From positions 9,105,801 to 9,169,800 of the forward strand of contig NZ_CP152413.1 in assembly GCF_038967635.1 (NCBI RefSeq): 64,000 nucleotides of DNA, in the 5' to 3' direction. Position 1 is the first letter of the stretch, and the number at the start of each line of letters is the position of its first letter. The position numbers and the translations under genes are program-made. This stretch comes from Bradyrhizobium sp. B124 (GTDB taxonomy: Bacteria > Pseudomonadota > Alphaproteobacteria > Rhizobiales > Xanthobacteraceae). Below the pieces are notes generated by a model, which was not told where the DNA came from, did no database searches, and saw only the letters and a list, made by a program, of their open reading frames with translations. Below, piece by piece: positions 35,468-44,625 of the stretch.

Positions 35468-36784
35468 ATGACTGAGAATTCAAAGACGACATCATCCGCC
35501 GGCCGGCTCGACCGGCGCACGCTGCTGAAGGCGGCCGGTGCCACCGGTCTCGCATCGGCGATGAACGTGCCGCTGGTCAATGTCGCGCGGGCGGCCGGCA
35601 ACACCATCAAGATCGGCTGGGTCGGATGCCTCTCCGGCGTCCGCGCGCAGTTCGCCGAGCCCGATCCCTGGATCCACGAGCGCATCAAGGCGCGGCTGAA
35701 GGACGGCCTGAAGATCGGCGGCAAGACCTATCAGGTCGAGCTCGTGTTCAAGGACAATCAATCCGACCCGAACCGTTCGTCGGTGATCGCGAGCGAGCTG
35801 GTGCTGCGCGAGAAATGCGACCTGATCCTGATCGAGGACGGCGACGCGCAGCCTCCGGTGCAGGAGCTCGCCGACGCCCGCGGCATTCCCACGATCTCGA
35901 CCCAGGTGCCGTGGCAGGGCTGGATGTTCCCGCGCAAGTCGACGCCGGACAAGGGCTTCCCCTACAGCTACCATTTCTTCTGGGGCGCCGACGACGTCGC
36001 CAGGAACTTCCTCGGCATGTGGCAGTCGGTCGAGACCAACAAGAAGGTCGGCACACTTTATATCGACAACCCGCCGGGCCAGGCGTTCTCCGATCCGAAG
36101 CTCGGGCTGCCGGCCGGCATCTCGGGCGCCGGCTATCAGGAATTCTCGGCCGGCAAGTTCCAGATCGCGACCGACGACTTCACCAACCAGATCGCCGCGT
36201 TCAAGAACAACGGCGTCGACATCGTCTCCGGCTTCACCTTCAGCAATCACTGGGTGACGCTGTGGAACCAGGCGGCGCAGGCCGGCTTCAAGCCGCAGAT
36301 TTGCACCGTGGCGGCGGCCTTCCTGTTCCCGGCCGCGGTGAATGCGCTCGGCGATCGCGGCGACGGCATGTCGACCGAGGTGTGGTGGACGCCGGCCTAT
36401 CCGTTCAAGTCCTCGCTGACCGGACAGAGCGCCGCCGAACTCGCCGCGGAGTGGGAGAAGACCACCGGCAAGCAATGGACCCAGCCGATCGGCTATGCTC
36501 ACGCGCTGTGGGAGGTCGGGCTCGCCGCGCTGCAGAACAGCGATCCCAAGGACAAGAACTCGCTGCGCGATGCGATCGCCGGCCTCGACATGGAGACGGT
36601 GGTCGGCCGCGTGAAGTTCAAGGACAGCCCGATCAAGAACGTCGCGGTGACCTCGCTGTCGGGCGGGCAATGGCGCAAGACCAAGGGCGGCAAGTCGAAA
36701 TACGAACTCCTGATCGTGCACAACGGGACGGCGCCGTTCATCCCGAAGCAGGCCGATCTCCAGCTGCTCTCCAAGCTGGCTTGA
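35468..36784 (+). CDS. Tat-exported ABC-transporter substrate-binding protein, Liv type
   Basis: The 438-residue protein opens with a twin-arginine signal (LDRRTLLKAAGATG, Arg16-Arg17, then a hydrophobic stretch ending near residue 42), indicating export of a folded protein. The mature part is a type I periplasmic binding protein (IKIGWVGCLSGVRAQFAEPD, then VELVFKDNQSDPNRSSVIAS and TISTQVPWQGWMFPRK). The Trp- and Phe-rich segments suggest a bulky or aromatic amine-like ligand, but this is a guess. GAGGGGAGAGGG just ahead of ATG 35468 is a very strong ribosome-binding site. It is first in a six-gene operon ending in copper amine oxidase. Confidence 0.9.
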   Translation: MTENSKTTSSAGRLDRRTLLKAAGATGLASAMNVPLVNVARAAGNTIKIGWVGCLSGVRAQFAEPDPWIHERIKARLKDGLKIGGKTYQVELVFKDNQSDPNRSSVIASELVLREKCDLILIEDGDAQPPVQELADARGIPTISTQVPWQGWMFPRKSTPDKGFPYSYHFFWGADDVARNFLGMWQSVETNKKVGTLYIDNPPGQAFSDPKLGLPAGISGAGYQEFSAGKFQIATDDFTNQIAAFKNNGVDIVSGFTFSNHWVTLWNQAAQAGFKPQICTVAAAFLFPAAVNALGDRGDGMSTEVWWTPAYPFKSSLTGQSAAELAAEWEKTTGKQWTQPIGYAHALWEVGLAALQNSDPKDKNSLRDAIAGLDMETVVGRVKFKDSPIKNVAVTSLSGGQWRKTKGGKSKYELLIVHNGTAPFIPKQADLQLLSKLA

Positions 36785-36785
36785 G

Positions 36786-37517
36786 ATGGTACCGCTTCTG
36801 CGCGTCAGCGGGCTGTCGAAGCGTTTCGGCGAGATCGTGGTCGCCGACAACGTCAACTTCGAGCTGGCGCGCGGCGAATGCCTCGGCGTGATCGGCCCGA
36901 ACGGCGCCGGCAAGAGCTCGCTGTTGAACCTGATCGTCGGCCTGCTCACGGCCGACGGTGGCTCGATCATGCTCGACGACAAGGAGATATCGGGCCTGCC
37001 GCGGCATCGCCGGGCGCGGATGGGGCTCGGGCGCGCGTTCCAGATCCCGCAGCCGTTCCCGCATCTGTCAGTCTACGAGAACGCGCTGGTCGCCGCGTCC
37101 TACGGCGCGGGGCTCTATGGCGAGGCGGCGTCCGATTGGACGATGGAGGTGTTGCAGCGCACCGGGCTCGACGCCAAGGCGGACAAGCTCGCGGGCGCCT
37201 TGCCGCTGATCGATCGCAAGCGGCTGGAATTCGCCAAGGCGCTGGCCTCGAAGCCCAAACTGATCCTGCTCGACGAGATCGCCGCCGGGCTGACCGAGCC
37301 CGAGGTCGAGCGCCTCGTTGCCATCATCAAGTCGGTGAAGGCAGATCACGCCATGATCTGGATCGAGCACATTCCGCACGCCTTGCGCGCCGTCTCGGAT
37401 CGCATCCTGGTGCTCGATTTCGGCCGCAAGGTGCTGGAAGGGCCGCCGGCCGAGGTGATGGACAGCGCTGTGGTGCGCGAGATCTACATGGGATTGAAGG
37501 CCGATGGCGTTGCTTGA
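36786..37517 (+). CDS. ABC transporter ATPase, LivG type with altered signature motif
   Basis: The 243-residue subunit has Walker A GPNGAGKSS, LGRAFQIPQPFPHLSVYENA as the Q-loop, Walker B LILLDEIAAGLTEPE and switch His in WIEHIPHAL. The usual LSxGQ signature is replaced by LPLIDRKRLEFAKAL. Glu follows Asp in Walker B, so hydrolysis is possible. LivG subgroups with a changed signature exist, so this is probably functional. The ATG lies one base after the binding-protein stop. Confidence 0.9.
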   Translation: MVPLLRVSGLSKRFGEIVVADNVNFELARGECLGVIGPNGAGKSSLLNLIVGLLTADGGSIMLDDKEISGLPRHRRARMGLGRAFQIPQPFPHLSVYENALVAASYGAGLYGEAASDWTMEVLQRTGLDAKADKLAGALPLIDRKRLEFAKALASKPKLILLDEIAAGLTEPEVERLVAIIKSVKADHAMIWIEHIPHALRAVSDRILVLDFGRKVLEGPPAEVMDSAVVREIYMGLKADGVA

Positions 37518-38202
37518 TGTGAACGGCCTGCAGATCTTCTACGGCGATCTCCAGGCCGTATTCGACATGAACTTCACGGTCGCGGACGGCGAGGCGGTGG
37601 CGCTGGTCGGCGCCAACGGCGCCGGCAAGTCCACGTTTCTGAAGGCGCTGGTCGGGCTCAACGAGGAGCGGCGCGGGGCGGTGCATTTCGACGGCATCGA
37701 CATCTCGCAGATGCCGGCCGAGCAGGTGTCGCGGCTCGGGCTCATCATGGTGCCCGAGGGGCGCTTGCTGTTCGATTCACTGACCATCGAGGAAAACCTG
37801 CTGATGGGCAGCGTCAACCGTCGCAAGGGCAGCTGGACGCTGCGGCGGGTGTTCGACCTGTTCCCGATCCTGGAAGAGCGACGGCGGATGTTTCCGGGCC
37901 AGCTCTCCGGCGGCCAGCAGCAGATGGCGGCGATCGGCCGCGCACTGATGTCGAACCCGCGGCTGTTGCTGTGCGACGAGATCTCGCTCGGGCTCGCGCC
38001 CGTCGTGGTCGAGCAGATCTATCGCTCCTTTGCCGACATTCGCCGCGAGGGCACCGCCGTCGTGCTGGTCGAGCAGGACGTCAAGCGCGCGCTCGCAACC
38101 TCCGAACGAATCTACTGTCTGTTGAAGGGGCGGGTGTCGCTGACCGGCCCGGCGCAAGGGTTGCAGCCGGAGCAGTTGACACACGCCTATTTCGGTAACT
38201 AG
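37504..38202 (+). CDS. ABC transporter ATPase, LivF type
   Basis: The 232-residue partner ATPase has Walker A GANGAGKST, LIMVPEGRLLFDSLTIEENL, a canonical LSGGQQQMAAIGRAL signature, Walker B LLLCDEISLGLAP and switch VVLVEQDVK. Because it keeps LSGGQ while the LivG partner does not, the two nucleotide sites of this transporter are likely asymmetric. It overlaps the upstream gene by 14 bases. Confidence 0.92.
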   Translation: MALLDVNGLQIFYGDLQAVFDMNFTVADGEAVALVGANGAGKSTFLKALVGLNEERRGAVHFDGIDISQMPAEQVSRLGLIMVPEGRLLFDSLTIEENLLMGSVNRRKGSWTLRRVFDLFPILEERRRMFPGQLSGGQQQMAAIGRALMSNPRLLLCDEISLGLAPVVVEQIYRSFADIRREGTAVVLVEQDVKRALATSERIYCLLKGRVSLTGPAQGLQPEQLTHAYFGN

Positions 38203-38218
38203 CCAGGATTGGCACGAT

Positions 38219-39085
38219 ATGATCTGGGTTGAGACATTGATCAACGGGGCCCTGCTGGGCGGGCTCTATGGCCTGCTCGGCATCGGGCTCGCTCTGGTGT
38301 TCGGCGTGATGCGCGTCGTCAACATCGCACACGGCGAATTCATGGTGCTGAGCGCGTTCTGCGCCGTGCTGCTTTCCAACCTGTTTCCGCAGGTCTCGCC
38401 GCTCTTGATGCTGATCCCGGTGATCGCGCTGTCGTTTGCGGTCGGCTGGCTCTATCAGGCGGCTATCGTCAACCGGGTCGTGACGTCGCCCGATCCGCTC
38501 TCGCCATTGCTGCTCACCTTCGGCGTCTCCGTGATCCTGCGTAACGTCATGGTCGAGATATTCGGTGCCGACGTGCGCAGCCTCCAGGTCGGCGAGCTGT
38601 CGCGTGCCAGCCTCGAGATCGCCGGCCTCAACATCGGCATCATGCCGCTGCTCACGCTGGTGCTGGCCGCACTGCTGTTCATGGCGCTGCAGCTCGTGCT
38701 GCGCCATACCGAGTTCGGCCGGATCGTGCGCGCCACCGCCGACCGCCGCGACATCGTCCGGCTGTCCGGGGTCAAGCCGGATCGGGTCTACAACTATGTC
38801 ATGGGCCTGTCGCTCGCGCTCGGCGCGATCGGCGGCGTGCTGCTCGCGGTGCGGTCGAGCTTCACGCCGTTCTCGGGCGCCGAGCGGCTGCTGATCGCCT
38901 TCGAGGTCGTGGTGCTCGGCGGGCTCGGCTCGTTCTGGGGCGCGCTGCTCGGGGGCATCGCGCTCGGCATGGCGCAATTGATCGGGTTGAAGATCGATCC
39001 GAACGCGGGGCTGCTCTACGCGCACCTCCTATTCTTCATCATGCTGTTGATCCGCCCGTCGGGTCTCGTGTCGAGCAGGGTATGA
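38219..39085 (+). CDS. ABC transporter permease, LivH type (second transporter)
   Basis: The 288-residue membrane protein has about eight hydrophobic segments and the LivH signature YGLLGIGLALVFGVMRVVNI followed by AHGEFMVLSA. The cytoplasmic loop FGRIVRATADRRDIVRLSGV and the C-terminal VVLGGLGSFWGALLGG are also diagnostic. It begins 17 bases after the LivF-type gene and overlaps the LivM-type gene by four bases (ATGA). Confidence 0.92.
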   Translation: MIWVETLINGALLGGLYGLLGIGLALVFGVMRVVNIAHGEFMVLSAFCAVLLSNLFPQVSPLLMLIPVIALSFAVGWLYQAAIVNRVVTSPDPLSPLLLTFGVSVILRNVMVEIFGADVRSLQVGELSRASLEIAGLNIGIMPLLTLVLAALLFMALQLVLRHTEFGRIVRATADRRDIVRLSGVKPDRVYNYVMGLSLALGAIGGVLLAVRSSFTPFSGAERLLIAFEVVVLGGLGSFWGALLGGIALGMAQLIGLKIDPNAGLLYAHLLFFIMLLIRPSGLVSSRV

Positions 39086-40110
39086 CGCAGATGCCGACAC
39101 GGACAATTCTTATGGCCTGCGCCATCGTGCTGGTCGCGATCATCGCCGGCGCACCCTTCGTGCTGAATGAGGGCATCCTGCGGCTCGCGACCGAATGCCT
39201 GCTGCTGCTCACGATGGCGCAGATGTGGAACCTGCTGGCGGGCTACGCCGGGCTGGTGTCGCTCGGCCATCAGGTCTTCATCGCCTTCGGCGCCTATGCG
39301 CTGTTCCTGACGTCCGGCTGGCTCGAGGTGACCCCGATCTGGGTGCTGCCGGTGGCGCCGCTGGTGGCCGCGGCCGTCGCGGCGATCATCGCCTTTCCGC
39401 TGTTTCGTTTGCGCGACGCCTATTTCTCGATCGCGATGTGGGTGTTCGCCGAGATCATCGGCGCCTTCACGATGAAATCGCAGGCCGTCGGCGGCACCTC
39501 GGGCGTGCCGCTCGCCACCAGCAAGCTGATCGATTTCGACTGGTTCGAGCCGACCATGTTCTGGCTCGCGGGCGGCCTGACGCTGATCACGATCGCGGCG
39601 CTGTACAAGATGATGACCTCAAGCTTCGGGCTCGGGTTGATGAGCGTGCGCGACAATGATCTCGCCGCGATGAGCGTCGGTGTCGACGTACGCCATAATC
39701 GTTTCATCGCCTTCGTGCTCTCCGCGGCGGGATGCGGGCTTGCGGGTGCGTTGAGCTTCATGGGCAATCTGTTCATCGCGCCGCTGGCGGCCTTCGACGT
39801 CAACTGGTCCGTCTACATGATGTTCATCGTGATCATCGGCGGTATCGGAACGCTGGAGGGCCCGATTCTCGGCGTCACCATCTTCTTCGGCCTGCGCGAG
39901 CTGATGACCGGGCCGCTCGGACTATCCGGCGGCTGGTATCTGGTCGGGCTCGGCATCATTGCGGTCGTTGTGATGATTGTGGCGCCGCGCGGCATCTGGC
40001 CGGCCTTGCGCGATCGGCTCGGCGTGCGGCTGCTCGACGTCCACCGTGCCGCGCCACGGCCGGCCGCGGCCACCATCCTGCCGGGCGCGTCGGAACGGGT
40101 TACCGGATGA
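39082..40110 (+). CDS. ABC transporter permease, LivM type (second transporter)
   Basis: The 342-residue membrane protein shows the LivM motifs MAQMWNLLAGYAGLVSLGHQ and LMSVRDNDLAAMSVGVDVRH, then AGALSFMGNLFIAP and IIGGIGTLEGPILGV. It has about nine membrane segments and a short cytoplasmic C-terminus. It ends 65 bases before the amine-oxidase ATG, with no strong terminator between them. Import and amine oxidation are therefore probably on one transcript. Confidence 0.92.
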   Translation: MTQMPTRTILMACAIVLVAIIAGAPFVLNEGILRLATECLLLLTMAQMWNLLAGYAGLVSLGHQVFIAFGAYALFLTSGWLEVTPIWVLPVAPLVAAAVAAIIAFPLFRLRDAYFSIAMWVFAEIIGAFTMKSQAVGGTSGVPLATSKLIDFDWFEPTMFWLAGGLTLITIAALYKMMTSSFGLGLMSVRDNDLAAMSVGVDVRHNRFIAFVLSAAGCGLAGALSFMGNLFIAPLAAFDVNWSVYMMFIVIIGGIGTLEGPILGVTIFFGLRELMTGPLGLSGGWYLVGLGIIAVVVMIVAPRGIWPALRDRLGVRLLDVHRAAPRPAAATILPGASERVTG

Positions 40111-40175
40111 GGCGGGCCTTCACGCCGTCATCATTGCTTGTATTCTGACAGTTCTGGTTTTGAGTGGAGGGCGTG

Positions 40176-42188
40176 ATGGCTCTGGTATTCCGGGGATGCG
40201 GATCGGCATTGGCCGGCCTGGTTGCGATGACGATGGCGGCGCTGCTGCCGGCGCAGGCCGAGCGCAGGATGTGGCCGCAGGCGGCCGCCACGCACCCGAT
40301 GGATGGGCTGACAACGGACGAAATCCGTTCGGTCTCCGAAATCCTCCGCGGCGCCGGCAAGCTCGACGATGCGGCGCGGGTCGTCTCCATGACGGTCGAC
40401 GAGGATCCCAAGGACGAGGTGCGGGCGTGGAAGCCCGGACAACCCTTCGCGCGGCGGGCGAATGCGACGCTGCTGAGCGGCGGACATCTCTACGAGGCGC
40501 ATATCGATCTCGCCGCGCGCAGCCTGCTTGGCTGGGATGAGATCAGGGATCATGAGGCCGCGCTAACCATCGACGAGCTGATGTCGGCTGGTGATCTGCC
40601 GAAGCAGGACCCGCGCTGGATCGCCGCGATGGCCAAGCGCGGTATCACCGACTTCCGCAACGTCATGTGCCTGCCGCTGACGGTGGGGCCGGTGAGCGAC
40701 CCGGCCCTGAAGGGCCGCCGCCTGCTCAACGTGCCCTGCGTCGACACGACCGGCGCCGCCAACAATCTCTGGGGCAAGCCGATCGAGAACCTGGTCGCCC
40801 AGGTCGATCTCAAGAGCAGGACGGTGCTGTCGGTGACCGATCTCGGCGTGCTGCCGCCGCCGGCGCAGACGCCCTCGCATGCCTACGCCGACTCAGGAAA
40901 ATACCGCAAGCCGCCGAAGCCGATCGAGATCACCGCGCCCGAGGGCAGCAATGTGAAGGTGGAGGGCGGCCAGGTCCACTGGGACAATTGGTCGTTCCAT
41001 GTCCGTCTCGAGCCGCGCGTCGGCGCGGTGCTGTCGTTGATCCGCTACGACGACCACGGCACGTTCCGCGACATCGCCTATCAGATTTCGGCGAGCGAGA
41101 TGTTCGTGCCCTATATGGATCCGGCGCCGACCTGGTCGTTCCGCGCCTATATGGATATCGGCGAATACGGTTTTGGCGTGCTCTCCAGCGAATTGCAGCG
41201 CGGCATCGATTGCCCCGAAGGCGCGCATTTCCTCGATCTGACGATCTCGGACACCAAGGGCATGCCGGTCGTCTCCAAGGGCGCGGTCTGCATCTTCGAG
41301 CGCCCGACCGGCGATCCGATCTGGCGCCACAGCGAGCTCATCAACAACACCGCCGAGGTGCGGCCGAACAATGAGCTGGTGGTGCGGATGGCGCCGGTGG
41401 TCGGCAATTACGACTATCTGGTGGACTACGTGTTCGACCGCGCCGGCAACATCGACGTGCGGCTCGGCGCCTACGGCATCGATGCGACCAAGGGCGTGGC
41501 GAGCCGGACCTTGAGCGACCCGACGGCAAAGCAGGATACGGCCTACGGGACGCTGGTCGACGAGCGGCTGCTGGCCGTCAATCACGATCACTACATGACG
41601 TTCCGGATCGACATGGACGTCGACGGTACCTCGAACCGGCTGGTCGAGGATCGCTTCAGCGTCCGCCGGCTGGATGAGGGCCAGCGCAAGAGCCTCTGGC
41701 AGGTCGACACCAGGCCGGTCGCGAACGAAGGGCCGATCACGACGCCGCTGAGCGCGGCGCAGTTCAGGATCGAAAGTACCGGCAAGACCAACAGCCGCGG
41801 CTATCGCACCAGCTATCAGCTGACGCCCGGACATTCCGACGTCTCGTTGCTCGCCAAGGACGATCCGATCCAGCTCCGCGCCGGCTTCAGCGCCTACACG
41901 CTGTGGACCTCGGCCTACGCCAAGGACGAGAGATATGCCGCAGGCATGTACCCGAACGAGAATCCTGAGGTCGATGGCTTGCCGAAATGGACCGCCGCGA
42001 AACGGCCGATCGAGGATCGCGACCTCGTGCTGTGGTACACGGTCGGCTTCCGCCACGTACCGCGCGCCGAGGATTGGCCGGTCATGCCCGGCCTTTGGCA
42101 TGGCTTCCGGCTCCGTCCGTTCAACTTCTTCGATCGCAATCCCGCGCTCGACGTGCCGCCGATGGTGAATGCCAGGGACACTAAATGA
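40176..42188 (+). CDS. Periplasmic copper-containing primary amine oxidase
   Basis: The 670-residue enzyme has a signal peptide (ALAGLVAMTMAALLPAQA). It also has every landmark of the copper amine oxidase family. The topaquinone precursor Tyr412 sits in VVGNYDYLVDY, the catalytic-base Asp327 in AYMDIGEYGFG. Copper ligands are His470 and His472 (NHDHYM) and His627 (VGFRHVPRAEDWPVMP). It oxidises primary amines to aldehydes, giving ammonia and hydrogen peroxide. GGAGGG at 40166-40171 supports ATG 40176 over a GTG at 40164. Aldehyde dehydrogenase and aminotransferases downstream could handle the products. The last four bases overlap a small exported protein gene. Confidence 0.95.
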   Translation: MALVFRGCGSALAGLVAMTMAALLPAQAERRMWPQAAATHPMDGLTTDEIRSVSEILRGAGKLDDAARVVSMTVDEDPKDEVRAWKPGQPFARRANATLLSGGHLYEAHIDLAARSLLGWDEIRDHEAALTIDELMSAGDLPKQDPRWIAAMAKRGITDFRNVMCLPLTVGPVSDPALKGRRLLNVPCVDTTGAANNLWGKPIENLVAQVDLKSRTVLSVTDLGVLPPPAQTPSHAYADSGKYRKPPKPIEITAPEGSNVKVEGGQVHWDNWSFHVRLEPRVGAVLSLIRYDDHGTFRDIAYQISASEMFVPYMDPAPTWSFRAYMDIGEYGFGVLSSELQRGIDCPEGAHFLDLTISDTKGMPVVSKGAVCIFERPTGDPIWRHSELINNTAEVRPNNELVVRMAPVVGNYDYLVDYVFDRAGNIDVRLGAYGIDATKGVASRTLSDPTAKQDTAYGTLVDERLLAVNHDHYMTFRIDMDVDGTSNRLVEDRFSVRRLDEGQRKSLWQVDTRPVANEGPITTPLSAAQFRIESTGKTNSRGYRTSYQLTPGHSDVSLLAKDDPIQLRAGFSAYTLWTSAYAKDERYAAGMYPNENPEVDGLPKWTAAKRPIEDRDLVLWYTVGFRHVPRAEDWPVMPGLWHGFRLRPFNFFDRNPALDVPPMVNARDTK

Positions 42189-42502
42189 GTGGTGGCGTGC
42201 ATCGCACGGGAGCAGTTGTCGGCGCGCTGCTGGCGTTGTTGGCGGCGCAGCCGGTCGCGTGGGGTGCGGCGGCCGAAAGCGGGGCCGACGATGCGTCCTT
42301 GCTCTATCTGAGCAGCGGCGACTGGCAGCGCCAATCCGCGCCGCGCAAGGTCGCACTCGCGGCCGACTTCATGCGGATCTTCTGCACCGACCAGAGAATG
42401 TCGGCGGCATCGCTCGCCGATTGCCTCGACCGCGACAAGGGGGATGGCACGCTGTTCGAGCGCGCCATGGCCTGTGTCAGTGCGCTGTCAGCCGGCCGCT
42501 GA
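42185..42502 (+). CDS. Small exported protein of unknown function, coupled to amine oxidase
   Basis: This 105-residue protein has a clear signal peptide (VVGALLALLAAQPVAWGAAA). The mature part is short and helical, with three cysteines (FCTDQRM, ADCLDRD, MACVSAL). I recognise no family. Its ATG overlaps the amine-oxidase stop by four bases, so the two are co-translated and both reach the periplasm. It could be a maturation or accessory factor for the oxidase, but that is only a positional inference. Its 3' end overlaps the convergent aminotransferase gene by 15 bases. Confidence 0.68.
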   Translation: MSGGVHRTGAVVGALLALLAAQPVAWGAAAESGADDASLLYLSSGDWQRQSAPRKVALAADFMRIFCTDQRMSAASLADCLDRDKGDGTLFERAMACVSALSAGR

Positions 42503-43840
42503 GAGGCCGGCGTCGATCCCTTCGGCGATCGCCTTCACATCCAATGCGGTGAGGATCAGGGGCGGGGACAGAATGAGGTTGTTGCCCGAGACGCGCAGCA
42601 TCACGCCGGCCTCGTAGGCGGCATCGGCCACCTTCGCCATGGTCTTCTTGTCGGCGGGCTTCTTGCTGTCGCGATCGGCGACGAGCTCGAGCGCGGCCAT
42701 CAGGCCCTTACCCCTGACGTCGCCGACCAGCGGATGCTTCGCCTCGAGCGCGGCCAGCGCCTGCGCAAGGTCCTTGCCGCGCGCGGCGGCATTCTCGTCG
42801 AGCTTAAGGCGGCGGGTCTCGGCGAGCGCCGCAATACCAGCGGCGCAGCCGACCGGATGGCCCGAATACGTGTAGCCATGGCCGATCGAACCGAACGTGG
42901 TCGTGTCAGTCTCGAAGGTTTCCGCGACCTGCTCGCCGATCAGCGTCGCGCCGAGCGGGAAATAGCCCGAGGTGATCGCCTTGGCCATCGTCATCATGTC
43001 AGGCTTCACGCCCCACAGACGCGAACCCGACCACGCACCGGTGCGTCCGAAACCGGTGACCACCTCGTCCGCGATCATCAGGATGCCGTGGCGGTCGCAG
43101 ATCTCGCGCGCCAGCTTCATGAAGCTGTCCGGCGGCACGATCACGCCGCCGGCCCCTAACACCGGCTCCATGATGAAGGCCGCGATGGTATCGGCGCCCT
43201 GGAACGAGATCTCCTCCTCCATCGCCGCCGCGCAAAGCTGGGCGAGTTTGGCGGGATCGGTCTCGTTGAAGGGATTGCGATAGGTCGACGGCGCCGGGAT
43301 ATGGAATACGCCGGGCAGCATCGGCTCATAGTTGCGGCGGAAATTGGCGTTGCCGTTGACCGACGCGCCGCCGAAATGGGTGCCGTGATAGCCCTTCTTC
43401 AGTGCCAGGAACTTGGTGCGGTCGGCCTGGCTCTTGATCTTCCAGTATTGCCGCGCAAGCCGCAGCGCGGTCTCGACCGAGTCCGATCCGCCCGACGTGA
43501 AGAAGGCGCGAACCATGCCTTCCGGCTTGAACCATTCGGTGAGCTCGTAGGCGAGCTCGATCGAGGGACCGCTCGAGGTGCCGCGGAAGCCGGAATAATA
43601 CGGCAGCGCGCTGAGCTGGTCTGCGATCGCCTGCTTGATCGGATCGCAGCTGTAGCCGAGGTTGACGTTCCACAGGCCGCCGACCGCATCGATCACGGTG
43701 TTGCCGTCGATGTCGGTGACGTGGACGCCTTCGCCCTTCATCACGATCCGCGGCGGCTGCGCCCGCATCTCGGCAGGATGGGCCATCGGGTGCCAGATCG
43801 GCTTGGCGTTGTTCTCAACCAGGAAGTTTCTGTCGCGCAT
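42488..43840 (-). CDS. Class III aminotransferase (omega-amino acid/amine:pyruvate type)
   Basis: The 450-residue PLP enzyme has the class III pattern: GLWNVNLGYS, a TSGGSDSVETALRLARQYW phosphate-binding loop, the YHGTHFGGASV motif, Asp258 (LMIADEVVTGFGRTG), Schiff-base Lys287 (MTMAKAITSGYFPLGA) and a HGYTYSGHPVGCAAG segment. The early NVNLGYS and PYYSGFRG regions match omega-amino-acid or putrescine:pyruvate transaminases better than ornithine or acetylornithine types. It would move the amino group from an amine or omega-amino acid to pyruvate. The gene converges with the oxidase operon, and a palindromic element separates its start from the HAD gene upstream. Confidence 0.9.
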   Translation of the reverse strand: MRDRNFLVENNAKPIWHPMAHPAEMRAQPPRIVMKGEGVHVTDIDGNTVIDAVGGLWNVNLGYSCDPIKQAIADQLSALPYYSGFRGTSSGPSIELAYELTEWFKPEGMVRAFFTSGGSDSVETALRLARQYWKIKSQADRTKFLALKKGYHGTHFGGASVNGNANFRRNYEPMLPGVFHIPAPSTYRNPFNETDPAKLAQLCAAAMEEEISFQGADTIAAFIMEPVLGAGGVIVPPDSFMKLAREICDRHGILMIADEVVTGFGRTGAWSGSRLWGVKPDMMTMAKAITSGYFPLGATLIGEQVAETFETDTTTFGSIGHGYTYSGHPVGCAAGIAALAETRRLKLDENAAARGKDLAQALAALEAKHPLVGDVRGKGLMAALELVADRDSKKPADKKTMAKVADAAYEAGVMLRVSGNNLILSPPLILTALDVKAIAEGIDAGLSAAG

Positions 43841-43908
43841 GATCGCTCTCTGTCCCGCTGGAGCCTTTCCGTTCTTGATGGAATCGGAACGAGGCTCCAG
43901 ATTCTAGT

Positions 43909-43961
43909 TTTGACGCGTTTTCTTCATGCGAACCGGTACCCACTTCGCTCGAAAACGCTTT
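43909..43961. repeat. Palindromic intergenic element, copy 1 inverted
   Basis: This is the reverse complement of the element at 14346-14396, with one mismatch (CATGCG against CACGCG). Read on the minus strand it begins at the last bases of the TAA stop of the HAD gene. It lies in the 119 bases between the HAD gene and the aminotransferase gene, so it may attenuate read-through between them. Confidence 0.75.
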
Positions 43962-44625
43962 AGTCGAATTGCAACCCGAAATGCCGCAGCGCCTCGCTGT
44001 AGGACGCCGCTGGGCTGCGCACGTCAAACAGCACCGTGCGCATGTTGCACGCGGCGGCGCCCACGATGTTGCGACGCTGGTCGTCGACGAAGACGCAATC
44101 TTCTGCTTCCAGCGCCAGTTCGTCCAGCACGCTTTGATAGGCGCGAGGATCGGGTTTCAGGATCCCGGTATGGGTCGCGTCGACGATGGTGTCGAAGCGC
44201 TTGAGGATGGAGAGGCGGGTGCGGAACTCCGCACCATAGAACAAGTCGAGCTCGTTTGAGAGGATCGCAAGCCGGAACCCGGCGTCGGCGGCGAGAGCGA
44301 TCGCGCGCACCGCCTCGGGGCGGATCACGGTGTCGGGATCGGCGCCGCGCGCGCGCTTCACGAAGGTTTTCATGTCGCGCCAGTCCTCGCCGACCATGCG
44401 TCCGACCTCGCGGCTGCGGGTCAGCCAGTAGTCGCGTTCGGAAATCTCGCCGCGCTGCATTGCAGCCCAAAGCGGATCGCTATCGGGAACGAATGGTCCG
44501 AGCCATTTCAGCGTGCACGGTGCGAGCCCGAGCGCGCGCTCGGTCAGGTCATGGGTCTCGAACAGGGTCTTCGAGATGACGCCGCCGAAGTCGAGCACCA
44601 GCGCCTGGGCGAGCGGCCTCGTCAT
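43960..44625 (-). CDS. HAD-superfamily hydrolase (subfamily IA-like)
   Basis: The 221-residue protein has the four HAD motifs: Asp12 nucleophile in VLDFGGVI, the Ser/Asn of motif II in LAILSNELDLFYG, the Lys in GILKPDPRAYQ and the acidic motif FVDDQRRNIVGA. A helical cap lies between motifs I and II (DYWLTRSREVGRMVGEDW). Asp at +2 is replaced by Gly (DFGG), as in many IA phosphatase or dehalogenase relatives, so the exact chemistry is uncertain. The ATG overlaps the stop of the UPF0261 gene by four bases. Confidence 0.85.
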   Translation of the reverse strand: MTRPLAQALVLDFGGVISKTLFETHDLTERALGLAPCTLKWLGPFVPDSDPLWAAMQRGEISERDYWLTRSREVGRMVGEDWRDMKTFVKRARGADPDTVIRPEAVRAIALAADAGFRLAILSNELDLFYGAEFRTRLSILKRFDTIVDATHTGILKPDPRAYQSVLDELALEAEDCVFVDDQRRNIVGAAACNMRTVLFDVRSPAASYSEALRHFGLQFD

